This document shows positions 37,156-50,127 of a DNA stretch of 64,000 bases, piece after piece (within the stretch, counting starts at the first letter, position 1; every line of letters starts with the position of its first letter). Made by a program: the position numbers and the translations under genes. The stretch comes from Steromphala cineraria (lineage: Eukaryota; Mollusca; Gastropoda; Trochida; Trochidae). The stretch lies in assembly GCA_916613615.1 (NCBI GenBank), contig OU744730.1, positions 22,136,406-22,200,405 on the forward strand. The letters are read 5' to 3'. The notes below the pieces were generated by a model. That model did no database searches. It saw only the letters and a list, made by a program, of their open reading frames with translations, and had not been told where the DNA came from.

Positions 37156-40100
37156 CTGCAGGTAGGACGGGGTCGAGGTTCAAATTATGGACGATATTAT
37201 GACATATTTGATGTTCATTGGCTCGCAAAATTTAAGCGGAAATTGATAATCTTATGAAGTGAAGAAGACGTCATAAACATGGACATATAAACTTGAAGGC
37301 AAATCGTTTCAACTTCAGGGTGATATGAGGACGACTTTGAGGGTTTCATAAACAAAGAAAATGGAAACCGCATTTGATATTTATATTACTGAAGAAGGTC
37401 TTCATAGACATGGACGTGACGTTTTCCTAATAAGAACATGTTTTATAGATAACACTGATTGTTTAGTTGTGTTGTTTTTATAGACAGGAGTGTCTACCTC
37501 TTTGAACCAATACCAAAGAACCAGAACCAATTTTGGAGTTCAAATATTGCAAATTGGTACGCAAATAGGGTTCAATTTTACCGATGTACGAAATGATCTC
37601 TTATCCTATGTATCGTACATTATAACTGATGACCCACGGACCGAAATAATGTTTTTGAAAACCTTGTGACCACAAACCATTTTACAAAGGGTTTATATAA
37701 AATATATACATAATTATATACATGTATACCAAAAGTCATATGAATCACACGTACGGTATGAGGAACTTGTCACTGGAGGGTTTGATGCAGGTGAAGCCTC
37801 CCTCGATGTCCATCTGGCAGTTGGTCAGGGTGACCTTCAGAGGGTTGGTGAAGGACACGTTCAGTTTGACCTTGTCTCTGAGGGCGCCGGAGCGTGGTCC
37901 CTGGGTAGAGTGAACATTGGTATAAAAAAAAGGAAAAGCTTTTATTTCTACTAGGTTTTTGAATCCACGGTTGCTGTTGGCTAAAACGAGCTGATTCCAT
38001 CCACAGTCCTCTGAGAACAGTGTACTTGTAAGCTTCACTAGAATTCTGAAATTTGGTTGACTCCATGAATCATAATCATTTTATCATTAAGTTTTGCCAG
38101 AAGCAACCGTCGTGGTCCTGTAACTAAAAAACCGACCTCCGTAAAATCAACGGACCTGTAGATAATTTGATATATTATTTTTTGTTAGTTAAAATGTAAC
38201 GGTCAAGGTATCTTGACATGATCCTATGAAGCAATTGTTAGCGAATGTAAGTTTTGACCTTATTGAACTTAATTGTACTTTTAATAATAAGGTATCCATA
38301 ATATACCTCCACATGAACATCCGGGCGCCTAAGTCGGAAGTTCATCTTGCCGGAAGCAATGGATGACCGGTCCGGGAAGTCTGCTAGAGCCTTGATCTCA
38401 AAGTTGTATCCGTCCTGGGGTCGTCTTGCAGCCTTCTCCTCGTCAACAGCGATACGGTAGCTGATTTCTGCAAATGTAGACTACATTTGTCAATAATGTT
38501 TATAGCCATCTTTGAACAGTTTATACCACCTGTTCATTTCAAGAATGTTCTATTATTTTGAATTTATATAACCGTTTTATATTGTATGCTCCTTTAATAT
38601 ATCATGTACATAAATATGTAGTTATCGTCTCTCAAAACTGTATTGGGGCGGCAAATCTCTTATACGTCTATTTAATGCATACGGTATATTTTTTGGAGAT
38701 GGAAATAAAATATATCAGTGTCTGTGTCAATAAGCCGCAAGCGCAATTGTAAATTGGCCTTTTTGTCGTGATAACCTCTAAATAATGGACTTTTCGATGG
38801 CATTCCATTAATTCAAGCAAAGTTATCGCTAGAAAATAAAGATGCAATAATACGACGGTATGAAAATTACAACGACAGATTCATATTCAAATTGTCATAT
38901 GAACAGAAAAGATGCCAAGAAAATGAGAAGCAGACATAAAATATCTCATAATTCAAAGCAATGGCAAGTTACCTTCATTTGCCTCCAGCTTGAATGTGTC
39001 GAACTTCTTGACGCCCGCGATGCCGGTGTAGGCGTCGTAGTATGTCTTGTAGAGGACCTTGATGAGCAGCGTCTTCACCATCCGGGCCACCAGGGAGGAG
39101 TTCTTCACACGCACCATGAACTCGAACCCCTCCCCCACAAATATGTCCTCTCCCTGCTCGATCTCAACACTTACACCCTGGGGGAAACAAGAAGGATTTC
39201 ATATAAAAACATCTTAAGGCATTTTTTTTTAAAATTCCTGGTAAATGATGCACATATTCAAGGGGTTATATCCGCACCATGATCATTATCTCGCTCACCA
39301 CACTAAAACCCCCTAGGGAACCTGTGTAGGGTTACGATATTGAATTATTGAAGCGCTAGTAAAAGGCTAGACGAAGACACACATTTTGAAACGAATAATT
39401 GAAGGGAACAAAATTATGTCAAGGGGGAATATCCAAGAATTACATATTGAAGCGCTCGTAAAATAACAGCCAAAACGTACGTGGGAGGTACTTATTCCAA
39501 ACATGAATTTAAGCCCTTGCCTACTAATATCATCTTCCTACGCAGAGCCTAAAAGGCCAGTTTCCAAACTGTCATTTTATGCCTTGCTGCATAGCCTTGA
39601 GTTTTCTGTGCTTGCTCTCTACTCTGTAGGGGCACTATAGCAGCACAGAAAAGTAAAGTCTCTGCAGCAAGGCATAAAATGACAGTTTGGAAACTGGCCT
39701 TTTAGGCTCTGCGTAGGAAGATGACTAATATCGCCTCGCGTGCTCGACATGCTCACACTTATTATATTAAAATATCCTTTATGGAAACGCTCGTAAAATA
39801 CCCCAGGAAGAAAAAAATGTAAAGGGAGTTCTCCACCCGCACATAGAACCCTAACGAATACGTTTTTGATCTCCACACGCACCTTTTGGGTGAAAATGTG
39901 TTAGGAACAACTATCCAAACACCAATCATTGAAGGGGTAGTAAGATTATAAGTGAAACAAACGCATTTACAAAGGTAGTTATTTATCCGCAACAAAAAAT
40001 CCACCACATCCCCTATGAAAATGTCCACCCCTTGCCCTATCGTCACACTCATACACTAGTTAATTAAGTGTGGGAGCAAACTATGGAAATGTTCATTATC

Positions 40101-43100
40101 AAAGCTCTGGTTATATACGAGATCACCGGTACATTACAAAGGGATATGTTATTACCTGTGCTAACTGGATGCTAACTCTTGTCATAGCCTTAGACCGGGC
40201 GTTTATTCAACGCCGGCGATTATTCGAAGATATACAGTATGAATGTGCATTTTAACCTATGCATGTAGATGGTTAGTATGGTACCAATGAAGACCCACCT
40301 CTTCCGACACGACGTTCCTCTCCCCTCCATACCCCTCCCTGTAGGCGGCAGCTCGACGGAACAACAGCTCTGCCTTCCTCACTACTTCTCGTTCCTTGGC
40401 TGACCCTGCATAGCAAGGGGATAACTCCACATATGGTAGGTTAAGTCATAGAATATGTATTATTTTTACAAGTTCAATGAAAACATGAATTTGGATGAAA
40501 TCAAAAGTTCAAATTAAAAGGCCTAACAGAAAGATAAACTGTGTAACCACTTAAATTATTTTAAAGGCAAGCACCTGAAGATTGTGTTGATGTTTAACCT
40601 CTTGTTGACACAATTGTTGACATTATTGCCGTTTCCTATCTCCATACATCTTCCGACGCATAGCTAACTTTTTAGGCTTTGTGAGGAAGATGATCTCTTT
40701 ATGAAAGTTAAGGAAGTTACCAATTCATAAAGATCACTTCATCTCATCTATGTGATTGGACAGAATATTGCAACTTTCTCCGTAAAGCATAGCTTGTGAC
40801 AACCTCCATCACTGGATGATTGATAATTGCTGACTGTCAATATCTGATTGAGCGAAGCACCGATACTGACGAAAAGTGAAAACCTCCAGTCGACTTCAGC
40901 ATGATTGGACAATCACGTTATACTGAGTAAACAGCAGAGCCAACTCAGAAAACTGACGCTTTTGCTAGCAAATTAATGAGATCTGCACAAGTTCTGCCTT
41001 GCAGTGAAATGCAATGTAAAAATAAATGTAAGAGTTCTATCATTAATCATCAGGGAGAGTAAATGGAACATGTTTGCACCTACATTTCCTGTTGTAATTG
41101 ACGGAGTGGTCCAGTCACCCAATTTCTAAGGAACATAGTTTAGAAAATGTTGAGATTTGTTCGAATGGAAACCAATGCTATAAAGAAGAATGTACCCACC
41201 CTCCCTGTACTTGTACTGGTCAGTGAGGTCCAGTCTCTCCAGGTTCTCCTCCCGACAGAAGAACCCCCTCATGGAGTCCCCTCTGTAGGCGCGTCCTGTA
41301 GGCTTGTGGGTCGAGATGGACAGTCCGATCCTAACGAGATACTAGTCATATGTACAAATACTATGGCAACACACGCTTGAGGGATGGGGAACGTGTACCA
41401 TAATGCACAGAAGTTTGTAATTTTGAACACCAAATATAGAAACAGCTTTAATCGACGATCAGGCACTTGTGGAAAACTGTATATCTAGCAATAGGAGCTT
41501 GATCGTCAACTCCAGCTGCTTTGTTACGTATTGTATTTGACAATACAACTACCTATGGCATAATGTGTACGTTAATATTGGCATTCGAAAAACGGGGGCA
41601 CCAAAAAACGCTTACTTTGTCATGAGTCTTAGGTTGCTTATCAGCTTACTTTTCATTGATCGGTGTAGTATCCAGAAATATTAGGTATCTGCTCTCTTGT
41701 CATAAAGTGTTCAGTTTTGAGAAATATTATGTACTGCTCACTTATCGGTGATGCGTTTAGTCTCGAGCAGCATGCCAGTCTTCTCACACTCCTTCCACTC
41801 CACCTCGTCCCCGTTCACCTCGCAGAAGATGAAGGCTCCGTCAGACCCCACCGTGATGTCGCCCTCCTTGATACTCGCCACGGGACACGGGCCCACTGTG
41901 TACACTCCTGTAGGGGACAGATAGGAGAATATGCTTTGCAAAAGTCGAAACTGTGTACAGTACATTAGGGGACAGAAAATGTAACATAAAACACAGAGTA
42001 GAAATACTACAATGAAGTGGGCTCGAGGGCAGATAGGATTTAAGATTCTGCAAAACGAAGGTAACTGGCACAGCCAGTTGTGTATTGGCTCAATTAGTCA
42101 TTCAGTTCTTCGGGCTAACATTAAGGGAGCCATTTTATATTTAATTTTTTTTGTAAGCCTTAATTTCCTCTGATGTAATTGCGTTTAGGGTCTTCCCTCA
42201 ATGATTTTCAATTTCTAAATGGTCGAAAAAGTTCATTTCTTAAACATATTTTGAAATTTCAAGGAATGGTCTCAGAGTAAATGCGCCTTCAGTACCAAGT
42301 ACAATACCTTAACACAGTGGAGAAATCCATAGTAATTCCTAAGGTAACAGGAATGGTAACCCTGCTGGTATTCTTTTTGCGTGTCGTTAACACAAATGTG
42401 TAACTACTATAAATACACAGCATGGCCACATAAAGGCGGTTTTCTGCTGAAGATAGGTAGGACTGACCATCATAGCTCTTCTCCTGTGGGGTGGAGTCTA
42501 TCACCTGCCACCCGTCATACTCGCTAGTCGTCCCCAGGTCCGGCCGTCTCATCCACACCTCGTTCCAGCAGTGGAAGTTCCTGATAGAATTGATATTCAA
42601 CAGATATAAATGATTTCTCCTTTTGTGAAATTTGGAACTTATGTGCAGCTTGATAGAAATAATTTCCGTTTTACTTCTTTTAACAAAATGGTTACACATA
42701 TATTGTCATTAACCATGACAACTTGGTCACAAATATCATATTCATATGAATCATATTTTAAATCAATACGAATAAAATAACCGTTTTCTTATGCCAAAAG
42801 GGTCTTTTTGAAAACAACGCAAATACATTTAGAAATACACGAACAGCTGTTTTTAGAATAAAGAAGTTTAATTTTAGCAATTCCAACTGTTAAAAAGCCC
42901 TTCTACATCTATCTTATTTCTCTCAAGTGAAGAATGAATAAAGACCATTTCGTTGTCCGTGATATCTATCTCATCGAGTGAAGTGAATGAGGGATATTTT
43001 CACGAGCAGCCAAGAATAATCCTATATATCATTGCTCCCTATTTCCACCCACCAGATGGAGTCGGATGATATGTCGTTCCAGTCGCCGTCCTCCCCCTTG

Positions 43101-46100
43101 ACGTTGATGATGTCGATACTCAGATGGTCCGCGTCCGTGTTGTGGGCCGAGGAGAACGTCGTCACAGTCCGACACGGCAACCCTACAGCTCGACAGACTG
43201 TCGAACCACGACAAACCCAGCTTTTATTTATCAGTAGCTATACCCCGCACAAAATAAGATAAGATACAGAATTTTGAACACATGCATGTTATCAAATCAA
43301 AATGTTTTAAGGATAGTCGTGTTTAAGTGATATGATCACAAATTTTGTATAGGCCTTGAGTGATTAACATATTTTCTAACAAATATCTTTGTCGTTTTGT
43401 GTGTGTGAGGAGTTATAGAGATAGAATCTTGACGTTATATTGAAACAGCAGCAACAGTAACGATTTTGGTCGATAGAAATCAAGCGGAAATCTAAGAGTA
43501 ATATTGGTAGGTGTAATTGTTGTGATGATTGAAACTGATATCAGTAGCAGCATGAGTATCAATAAGTAAACAAATTCTGTTTCAATAGTATTTAAATATT
43601 TAGGCAATAACATATTGATGAAGCAGTTGTACAATCATCAAGGACAACTTACATAGAAGGAAGGACGAAGGTATTTGAGTTTAGATATGATGGACACAAA
43701 GTCATTCCTTATTCATAATTCTTTCAATTTAAACTGTCATTTATAAGAAAACATACTATTTACACATTGACAGTCAACAAGACATCATTGCATGTGCTTC
43801 CAGCAAAAATGAGTCATTTCAATGCAATCAACTATTACCCAGTTACCCAATACATCCTGCATACGAAATCATATCAAAGATTCATATTCCGAACTGAAAC
43901 TCTTAAAAATTTAAGTTAAAAATTGCGCGCAGCATTAATCTCGTTGAAATAAGACGAAAACAATGACTCGTCTCTCGCTGGTTTCTTAATACGGGCACGT
44001 TTGATAGACTCGGACTGAGTTTAATGAGATTGCGAGCAGCACTGACCTGTATTAAGGACCCCAGCAAAGACCCAGCACTGCCCGTACTTGACCGGTTTAC
44101 CCGTGTCCATGTACTCCTGGAGTATCTTCACACTGCCCATCCACTTGGTGGGAGAGGTCCCATCCTCGTAGTCACCCGTCCAGTTGCCCATCACCACCCC
44201 GTCATCGTCCGGCGCGTTCACCTGACAACATGGCGTGCAGTTTGGTAAGTAGAGGGTTGTTAATCTACATAAACTTCCAGTGATTTAACACTATTGTTCA
44301 GTTGGGTTCTCCTTTTATCGGACAAACCCCCTAAGTTAGTTACCTGGGCGTTCTTGTGGAAACCCACGAACCTGATTTTTATCCCTTTGAACACTCTCAT
44401 ACAGCTATTACCAAGTACCCGGTGTTTCCCTTAGGAAAGACACGGAAAGATTCTTTTAAAATTCGTTTTCTGGTAGAGTTAATATTCTGAAACTCTTATT
44501 GTTCGGAACAGGGTAGATGTTAATCAAACTTCGATTCATTTCCCCCTATGCCTGAGGATATTTTTTTGGCATAACGAGGTTAAGTATATACTTTTATTTT
44601 AATGAAGTTACCATTTTGGTCAGCATTCTGGAGACTTTAGTTGCATCCCCCATAATGGGCGTGGCTTCATACGCGAACCCCTTCCGCACTAGATGGAGAG
44701 AAGCTTCGAGGATCCCCTCATCAAACTAGAGGAACATATAGGTGAGTCTGGGTTATTTAGCTTATTTAGGTATATTGCAATCAAAACTGAGCATATATTG
44801 CGACCGTGCATCAAACCGTGCATTTACCCCTCCCTATCAAAGATGACATAAAGAATTTTGATTCGAAAAAGGTAATGACGGCATCCGAGTTGCAACTTTC
44901 AATTGCACGAGGATTGTTAATTATGACCCATATTTAAAGTAGGTGAGCATTGTGAGAACTTACCTCTGTGGGGTGAGGATGAGCAAACAGTGGTTATCAT
45001 ATTTCGCAAGAATATCACTCCTCTTTCTATTGGCACTCAAAAAACACTGTACTGTGTTGTCACGCCATAATACCAACCCCTAAACACAACCCCTTCTATT
45101 TATAAGCGTTATTTTTTAGATTGTCTATCTAAGCATAAACTTATTTAGTCTACTGACAAACATTACATTTATCCAACAATGTATGTATCGTTAACAATAA
45201 ATGTCCTGCTTCATACTATGTACATATACAGTAGCGCTGTAGATGAGGGATTCAAAGAACCCGAAAAAAATCCGTTCTGTTCTGTTCTGTGTATCGGCTC
45301 ACCTGACCGTAGTACCAGGCGCGAGCCCCCATACGAGCCGGGTCCCCGTAATACATGACCCCCGAGTCGTTGAGCACAGCCTCCCCCAACCAGTCCTCAT
45401 GTTCAAGGTACACCCAGTCGTCTACAGCAGGTCAAAGTTGAACAGACATATTGGCATATCAAGGATTTAATCATATACCTACATTCATCCTTAAGATTGT
45501 TTTTTTTAGGATTTTAATATCATGTTGAAGATGTATTGATTTATTCTCAAAATTGCATCTATCTAAAGCTTCTCTACTTTTTGATTGTTTATAATTTATA
45601 TATTATTGATACGTCTGTGTCCAAATAGATATAATATGTACAGTTTACAGATAAATCAAAGTTACTAGATACCCTTGTTTCAAGAATCATTTCAGGATCA
45701 TTTCTTTTTTAATTTTCACAAGTATGATATCAGTCTGGACTTTAAAACACACAATATTGGATTTTTTTTTAATCCGATAGAGTAATAAGGCAACAACATT
45801 GCGACTCGACGGGTTGAACAAGAAATAGGAGATCTCGATCCAAATGCAACAATCTAACATGATTTGTTAAACGAGGCCCTGGCCCGGATTCACTAAACTT
45901 CTAAGTAATCGAGTGGTTGCTATGGAACTAAGAATTCTAAGCTCATTTAAGAATTCTTAAGGTTTAAGAAAATTCTTAGAAGTTTGGTGAATCCTGTCCC
46001 TGTTTTCTTTGCACTAAGTCCTACCATGTCTTTGCTTTGAGTAAATATTAAGCATACCAGGACACCATGGGTTGAAGAGGATGCTGAACTCGTCGTTATG

Positions 46101-49100
46101 GTTGTACTGCCAGACCAGGTTCTCGCCCGCTACCGTGTCCACAATGGTCCTGACACTGAAGCCCCACTCCCCTACAGGAGCTGATGCTGGGACGAACACG
46201 GCTAGAGTGACCGTCTTGTCCTGTTGGTTCACCACACTGGCGCCCCACGTCTTCCTGTTGAAGTCAGTGCTGCCAGATTCATCCACCTTGATGGTACAGC
46301 TGATTCGCTTGTTGGGCTTGTAACTCTCTCCTGCAACGGTATTCGGGATTCATGTTTAGTCGGAGATACCTTACTGTGAAACGATTTTCTTCGTTTTGAA
46401 GGGTTGTAAAATTCTTTTCTTAATGTCTATTCCTCTTTATAACAGGCGTACTGTGATGCATAATCTAACTGTAGTAAATACAAATTTTGCATTAAAAAAA
46501 CTCTTGAAAAGCAAATATAGATCTTTTTCTTATGTTTAATGAAATAACTAATTTTGAGAATATTATTTTCAGAGACTGAATATAAGTGTTTGTGATACAG
46601 TATAGGGGCTGATATATCGCTTCGGTATGTACGAGTCCTACGGGTGTCAAGAGTACAATTATCGAAATGATAACTTTGGACCATAATATTTGAATAATGA
46701 CTTCAATGAGAAGATGTATTAAGGAACTTTTAATCATGTTAACGACTCCTCACATAACTATATTGGGATATCTCACTCCTGAATCCCGGGACCCCCTCTG
46801 GATCTGCCATTTCAGTAAAATGTATGAAATGATTGGTAAAGATCTGGACAATTTTTTTGCATGTGTGACCTTTTTATTAGTTTCTTTGAGCCATTTCATG
46901 TTTGCATCAACGTCTTTAATATATACTTGACAACCAAATTCTTAATCAATAATAACTAGTTAAAGGGTCAGTAAGTCCATCTTTCAGTTGACTCCTCACC
47001 CAAGTTGAACAGAAGAGTGATATCATTCTTCTCGATATCATACGGTCGGTCAAAGTGGATAGTCATCTTGAACTGCTGTCCTCTACGGATGACCAGTTGT
47101 GCCTTCATCGCCTTTTTGTCTGAGGTCCGAGTCCTGTCCGAGGTGCACTCATAGCGGTCAGTGTGGTGTGCACGTGTGTTGTCCGGGATGTGCATGTCCA
47201 CTTTGGTCACGTGAAGCTTGGTCTCCAGGACGGGAATACTCACCTCGGTCGTGCACTCATCCTCGTCGTCAGAACCTGGGGATCAGACATTAGTCATGGA
47301 TACACCTCAGAAGCACCTCAGAGTCTACGTTTTGGTATTGATCGAGCGAGATCGAATTCAGGCAAATAAAGTTTGATCTAGCACGATATAAATGTCATAC
47401 TTGAGCTTATTGTTGGTACTTCTCAAGCTTGATGAAATTCCGTTTAATGTGGTTGGATGTACGTCATCATTTTGGTATTGATAGAGCGATAGCAAATTCT
47501 GGTAAATAAAGTTGGATCTAGCACGGTATAAATGTCATACTTGAGCTTATTTTTGGTACTTCTCAATCTGAATCGGATGGTTGGATGTACGTCATCATTT
47601 TGGTATTGATAGAGCGAGAGCAAATTCTGGTAAATAAAGTTGGATCTAGCACAATACAAAATGTCATACATGTGGTTTAGTTTTAGTTTTATTTCTCAAG
47701 CTAAATCGGATGCCCAATAATGCAGTTGGATGTATATCCTTGTCTATTCATTTAGTAGTTGAAGTGAAAAAGAACTCTTCAAATCTACTTTTTATAAAGT
47801 TAGCAAACAACAACTAATGTTAGTTAATAACTGATAAATTGGCAGTGTCATTACAGTTACACATAAATAAACTCATAATGCCGCTTATGGCTGAAATATT
47901 GCCCAAGCGGCGTAAAACAATAACTCACTCACTCACTCTAACTCATATAACTGAGTTTGTTTCATATTCACGATATCCAAAACATATTTATAAATACGAG
48001 GACATGTTATTGTTTGTTAGATATCTTAAATTATTGAAAACTTTAAAAAAATTACAGAGAGAGGTATTGTTTCTTTATATTAGATCAACTTGAAAAAACA
48101 TTTTAAGTAATAAACTCACCACAATATAAATTGACATCACTTGGACCCCAGAAGATCCTGTCCCGATCGAAAGCTCTGGCTCGTATTCTGGCATTGGAGT
48201 AGTATGGGTAATTTCCGACACTTCCCGACACAGTTCTGTGGACGAAAATACAGATGTGATAGTGTATTATTAAGTCGCTTGATTACCTTCTATCGAATAA
48301 TTTGCGGCGAAAGATAATTTGCAATTCTTTGTATTGACTTAATTAACCAATGTTGCACGGGTTCCAAATGAAGGCAGAAGGGGTCAAAGGTTTCCTGTTT
48401 CCAGAATTTCTTTATATTCATGAAGTCAGGTTCATTGAAGTTTTTGGTTTGATCTTACCAACGTATATTCTGAGTTTCATATTTCAAGGGGCAGTAGCAC
48501 GTTTTTTGATAATTTTATATTTTATATTTTTCACTGATAATTGTAAGTTAATGTTAAATGTATTCTTTTGACAGTCAAAAATCTCATTACACAAGCCCAT
48601 CATTCATAGTCAGAGGACAAAGTATGTAGATCCACATAAAATCCATTGGCGAACATTATGTGTGAACACCTTTAATTCATTTTGTGTAAGAAAAAGGAAT
48701 CGCATGGCTGAACTTTAAGTTATATATTTGAATTATTACTGCTCCATTTAGTTTCAATACATTGTCTTTCTATTCGATCCATTAATTTTCATGTTCCTGA
48801 CATCACCTTATATTCCCCCTAAAAACGTGTTACTGCCCCTTTTAAGTCGTCTTTGAAAAGGTGTGGTGTGACTCTTACATGAATGAGTTTAAATGTTATG
48901 ATGTTTAATCTGTGCCAAGCCTTGAGAGACAACCGATCACTTTGCAGCGTCCATGGTGATTTTTTGCTGGTAGTCAGGATCTGTTAAACGGACTTTTGAA
49001 TATCTTTTATTTGTCCTTCTGCATGTTAACTATGCTTTGATGTTGACCAAGCGGTCAATTTGTGTCACCGATGGTGTCATCTTGGAGTACGTTGGCAGTT

Positions 49101-49436
49101 TGAGTTAAATATGAGCAGATACCTGGTTTCATTTTCTTCCTTCTATTTGCGTGTTTCTCACTGAACATTTTGTTCTTCGCAACCATATCATTAACCTTCG
49201 TGATATCTAACTAAAATGGCAAGATTTCTTTTGTCACTTGGAGGGAAATATTTAGAATTAAATTTTCCATTATCAGTATGGCAACTTATGATATATCGAA
49301 ATACATGTAAAGGATCGATCATTGTTTGTTTTCAAACATTCACTCAATATACTGATTAACATATTTTCACTTAAAGCTTCTTTTCGTTTACCTTGGTCTC
49401 CCCGTGGTGGTTCGGGGGGCGTTTCCTCCGTATCTT
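36996..49436 (-). CDS. Transglutaminase TG-B, 15 recognised exons plus unplaced start
   Basis: Second paralogue. Exons are 49392-49436, 48120-48235, 47000-47275, 46058-46330, 45303-45421, 44612-44725, 44047-44221, 43053-43197, 42468-42580, 41742-41907, 41200-41330, 40299-40405, 38973-39177, 38307-38467, 37755-37900 and 36996-37155. They total 2452 nt, about 816 residues plus TAG. Every intron phase equals that of TG-A. The triad is present: Cys in YGQCWVFAG, His in [11 protein letters not shown], Asp in [11 protein letters not shown]. The Arg-rich extension ([19 protein letters not shown]) is kept. The first exon listed has no ATG in frame, so a start exon must lie between 49437 and TG-C. Role and reaction are as for TG-A. 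Confidence 0.96.
37755..37900 (-). CDS. TG-B exon 15, beta-barrel 2
   Basis: 146 nt, phase 0 to 2. [20 protein letters not shown] then [16 protein letters not shown]. Confidence 0.95.
38307..38467 (-). CDS. TG-B exon 14, beta-barrel 1 end
   Basis: 161 nt, phase 1 to 0. [16 protein letters not shown] then [13 protein letters not shown]. Confidence 0.94.
38973..39177 (-). CDS. TG-B exon 13, beta-barrel 1
   Basis: 205 nt, phase 0 to 1. [19 protein letters not shown] then [19 protein letters not shown]. Confidence 0.94.
39531..39723. mobile_element. Palindromic MITE, CATCTTCC family, copy 3
   Basis: The best preserved copy: arms starting CATCTTCCTACGCAGAGCCT fold back almost perfectly on themselves. 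It is flanked by ACTAATAT on both sides (39523-39530 and 39724-39731). It lies in TG-B intron 12. Confidence 0.93.
40299..40405 (-). CDS. TG-B exon 12, hinge
   Basis: 107 nt, phase 1 to 0. [20 protein letters not shown] then [15 protein letters not shown]. It lacks the acidic tail of TG-A and the repeat array of TG-C. Confidence 0.93.
40647..40692. mobile_element. Internally deleted CATCTTCC MITE, copy 4
   Basis: Only about 46 bp: CATCTTCCGACGCATAGC, then AGGCTTTGTGAGGAAGATG. The flanks ATCTCCATA and ATCTCTTTA resemble a decayed 9-bp target duplication (7 of 9 match). It lies in TG-B intron 11. Confidence 0.7.
41200..41330 (-). CDS. TG-B exon 11, end of core
   Basis: 131 nt, phase 2 to 1. 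[17 protein letters not shown] then [12 protein letters not shown]. Confidence 0.94.
41742..41907 (-). CDS. TG-B exon 10, core
   Basis: 166 nt, phase 1 to 2. [20 protein letters not shown] then [15 protein letters not shown]. Confidence 0.95.
42468..42580 (-). CDS. TG-B exon 9, catalytic His and Asp
   Basis: 113 nt, phase 2 to 1. [15 protein letters not shown] carries the His and [15 protein letters not shown] the Asp. It is the closest of the three to the TGM2 motif FHCWVESWMTRPDL. Confidence 0.97.
43053..43197 (-). CDS. TG-B exon 8, core
   Basis: 145 nt, phase 1 to 2. [20 protein letters not shown] then [19 protein letters not shown]. Confidence 0.96.
44047..44221 (-). CDS. TG-B exon 7, catalytic Cys
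   Basis: 175 nt, phase 0 to 1. [14 protein letters not shown], then [15 protein letters not shown] with the active-site Cys. Confidence 0.97.
44612..44725 (-). CDS. TG-B exon 6, core
   Basis: 38 codons, phase 0-0. [17 protein letters not shown] then [11 protein letters not shown]. Confidence 0.95.
45303..45421 (-). CDS. TG-B exon 5, core start
   Basis: 119 nt, phase 1 to 0. [20 protein letters not shown] then RAWYYGQ. Confidence 0.95.
45888..45996. mobile_element. Short inverted-repeat element, GGATTCAC ends
   Basis: The left end CGGATTCACTAAACTTCTAA pairs with the right end CTTAGAAGTTTGGTGAATCC. The AAGAATTCTTAA core is also palindromic. It is about 110 bp in TG-B intron 4. Confidence 0.75.
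46058..46330 (-). CDS. TG-B exon 4, N domain end
   Basis: 273 nt, phase 1-1. [45 protein letters not shown]. Confidence 0.95.
47000..47275 (-). CDS. TG-B exon 3, N-terminal beta-sandwich
   Basis: 276 nt, identical in length and phase to [54 protein letters not shown]. Confidence 0.95.
47330..47700. repeat. Three-copy tandem repeat of about 120-140 bp in TG-B intron 2
   Basis: Copies begin at about 47330, 47469 and 47599 with TTTTGGTATTGATAGAGCGA and continue through GGATCTAGCACGGTATAAAT. The second and third copies are closest to each other. Confidence 0.8.
47870..47945 (+). mobile_element. Fragment of a common gastropod interspersed repeat
   Basis: GGCTGAAATATTGCCCAAGC, then GGCGTAAAACAATAACTCAC and further ACTC units. 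From memory this is the 3' end of a repeat extremely abundant in abalone DNA. It is the main clue to the organism. Confidence 0.6.
48120..48235 (-). CDS. TG-B exon 2, Arg-rich extension
   Basis: 116 nt, phase 2 to 1: [20 protein letters not shown] then [17 protein letters not shown]. The phases match TG-A exon 2 although the sequences have diverged. Confidence 0.88.
48486..48842. mobile_element. MITE, GGGGCAGTAGCACG family, copy 3
   Basis: Termini AAGGGGCAGTAGCACGTTTT and the complement ending GTGTTACTGCCCCTT. The interior is collinear with the other copies. It lies about 250 bp upstream of TG-B exon 2. Confidence 0.9.
49392..49436 (-). CDS. TG-B N-terminal exon (candidate)
   Basis: 45 nt between GTACAG and AAG|GTAAAC. 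In the frame forced by exon 2 it reads [14 protein letters not shown] and a split Arg codon, a Gly/Arg/Thr-rich stretch. The phase fits exon 2, but there is no in-frame ATG and its upstream partner was not found. Confidence 0.6.
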
Positions 49437-50127
49437 CTGTACATTGTGTTGAGTCAAAGTATTCCTTTGTAATTAAAGTTGAAAGTGTGTATTAAGTGAA
49501 AATTTTGTGTCATATAATATCAGTGAACTACAACATCATCATCTGATATATGAATTTAATAAAGAAATCGTGAGACATTCAACATATCTCAGGTCACCAA
49601 TATTTGAGAAATTATCAATATCAATATCAGTACACTTAAAAGAACAATATCATGACACTCTTGCACAGCAGTTGTTAAATTGAACTATGAAGTTTTTTTC
49701 TTTGAATTTTTCTTTAAATTTTAACAGCAAAAATAAAATAAGGAGTTTATCAGAAAATACCTGCTACTTTCATGCAACCAAAATGTCGGCTTCACTGAAT
49801 GTTTGAAGAACTGGAATTCATATCACACTTCTGATACGATACGTGAGTAGAAAAGAGAGGAGGTAGAATTCAGCCCTGTCCCAGTACTACATATAACACT
49901 GTAGATAATCAGTATGTGGATCACACAATCAGCCACCGATGTCACAATATTAATCTCGGCTGGTGGAATCACTGTATGTATAATGGATGCAAAATATGTA
50001 TGTTTGTTGGTAGTTGAACAGAAAATATGCAAACTTAATTGAATTTGACTCGGTAAACATTTTGATTTTGTTTGAATCAAAGAGACTTTTGGTTGAAGGA
50101 AAACTAAATGTATAAAATAAATGTTCA

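Larger units (their letters stand above)
37156..48119. other. Other TG-B introns
   Basis: Apart from the repeats listed separately, the introns between TG-B exons 2 and 16 are AT-rich and contain no exon, RNA gene or element I can recognise. Confidence 0.6.
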
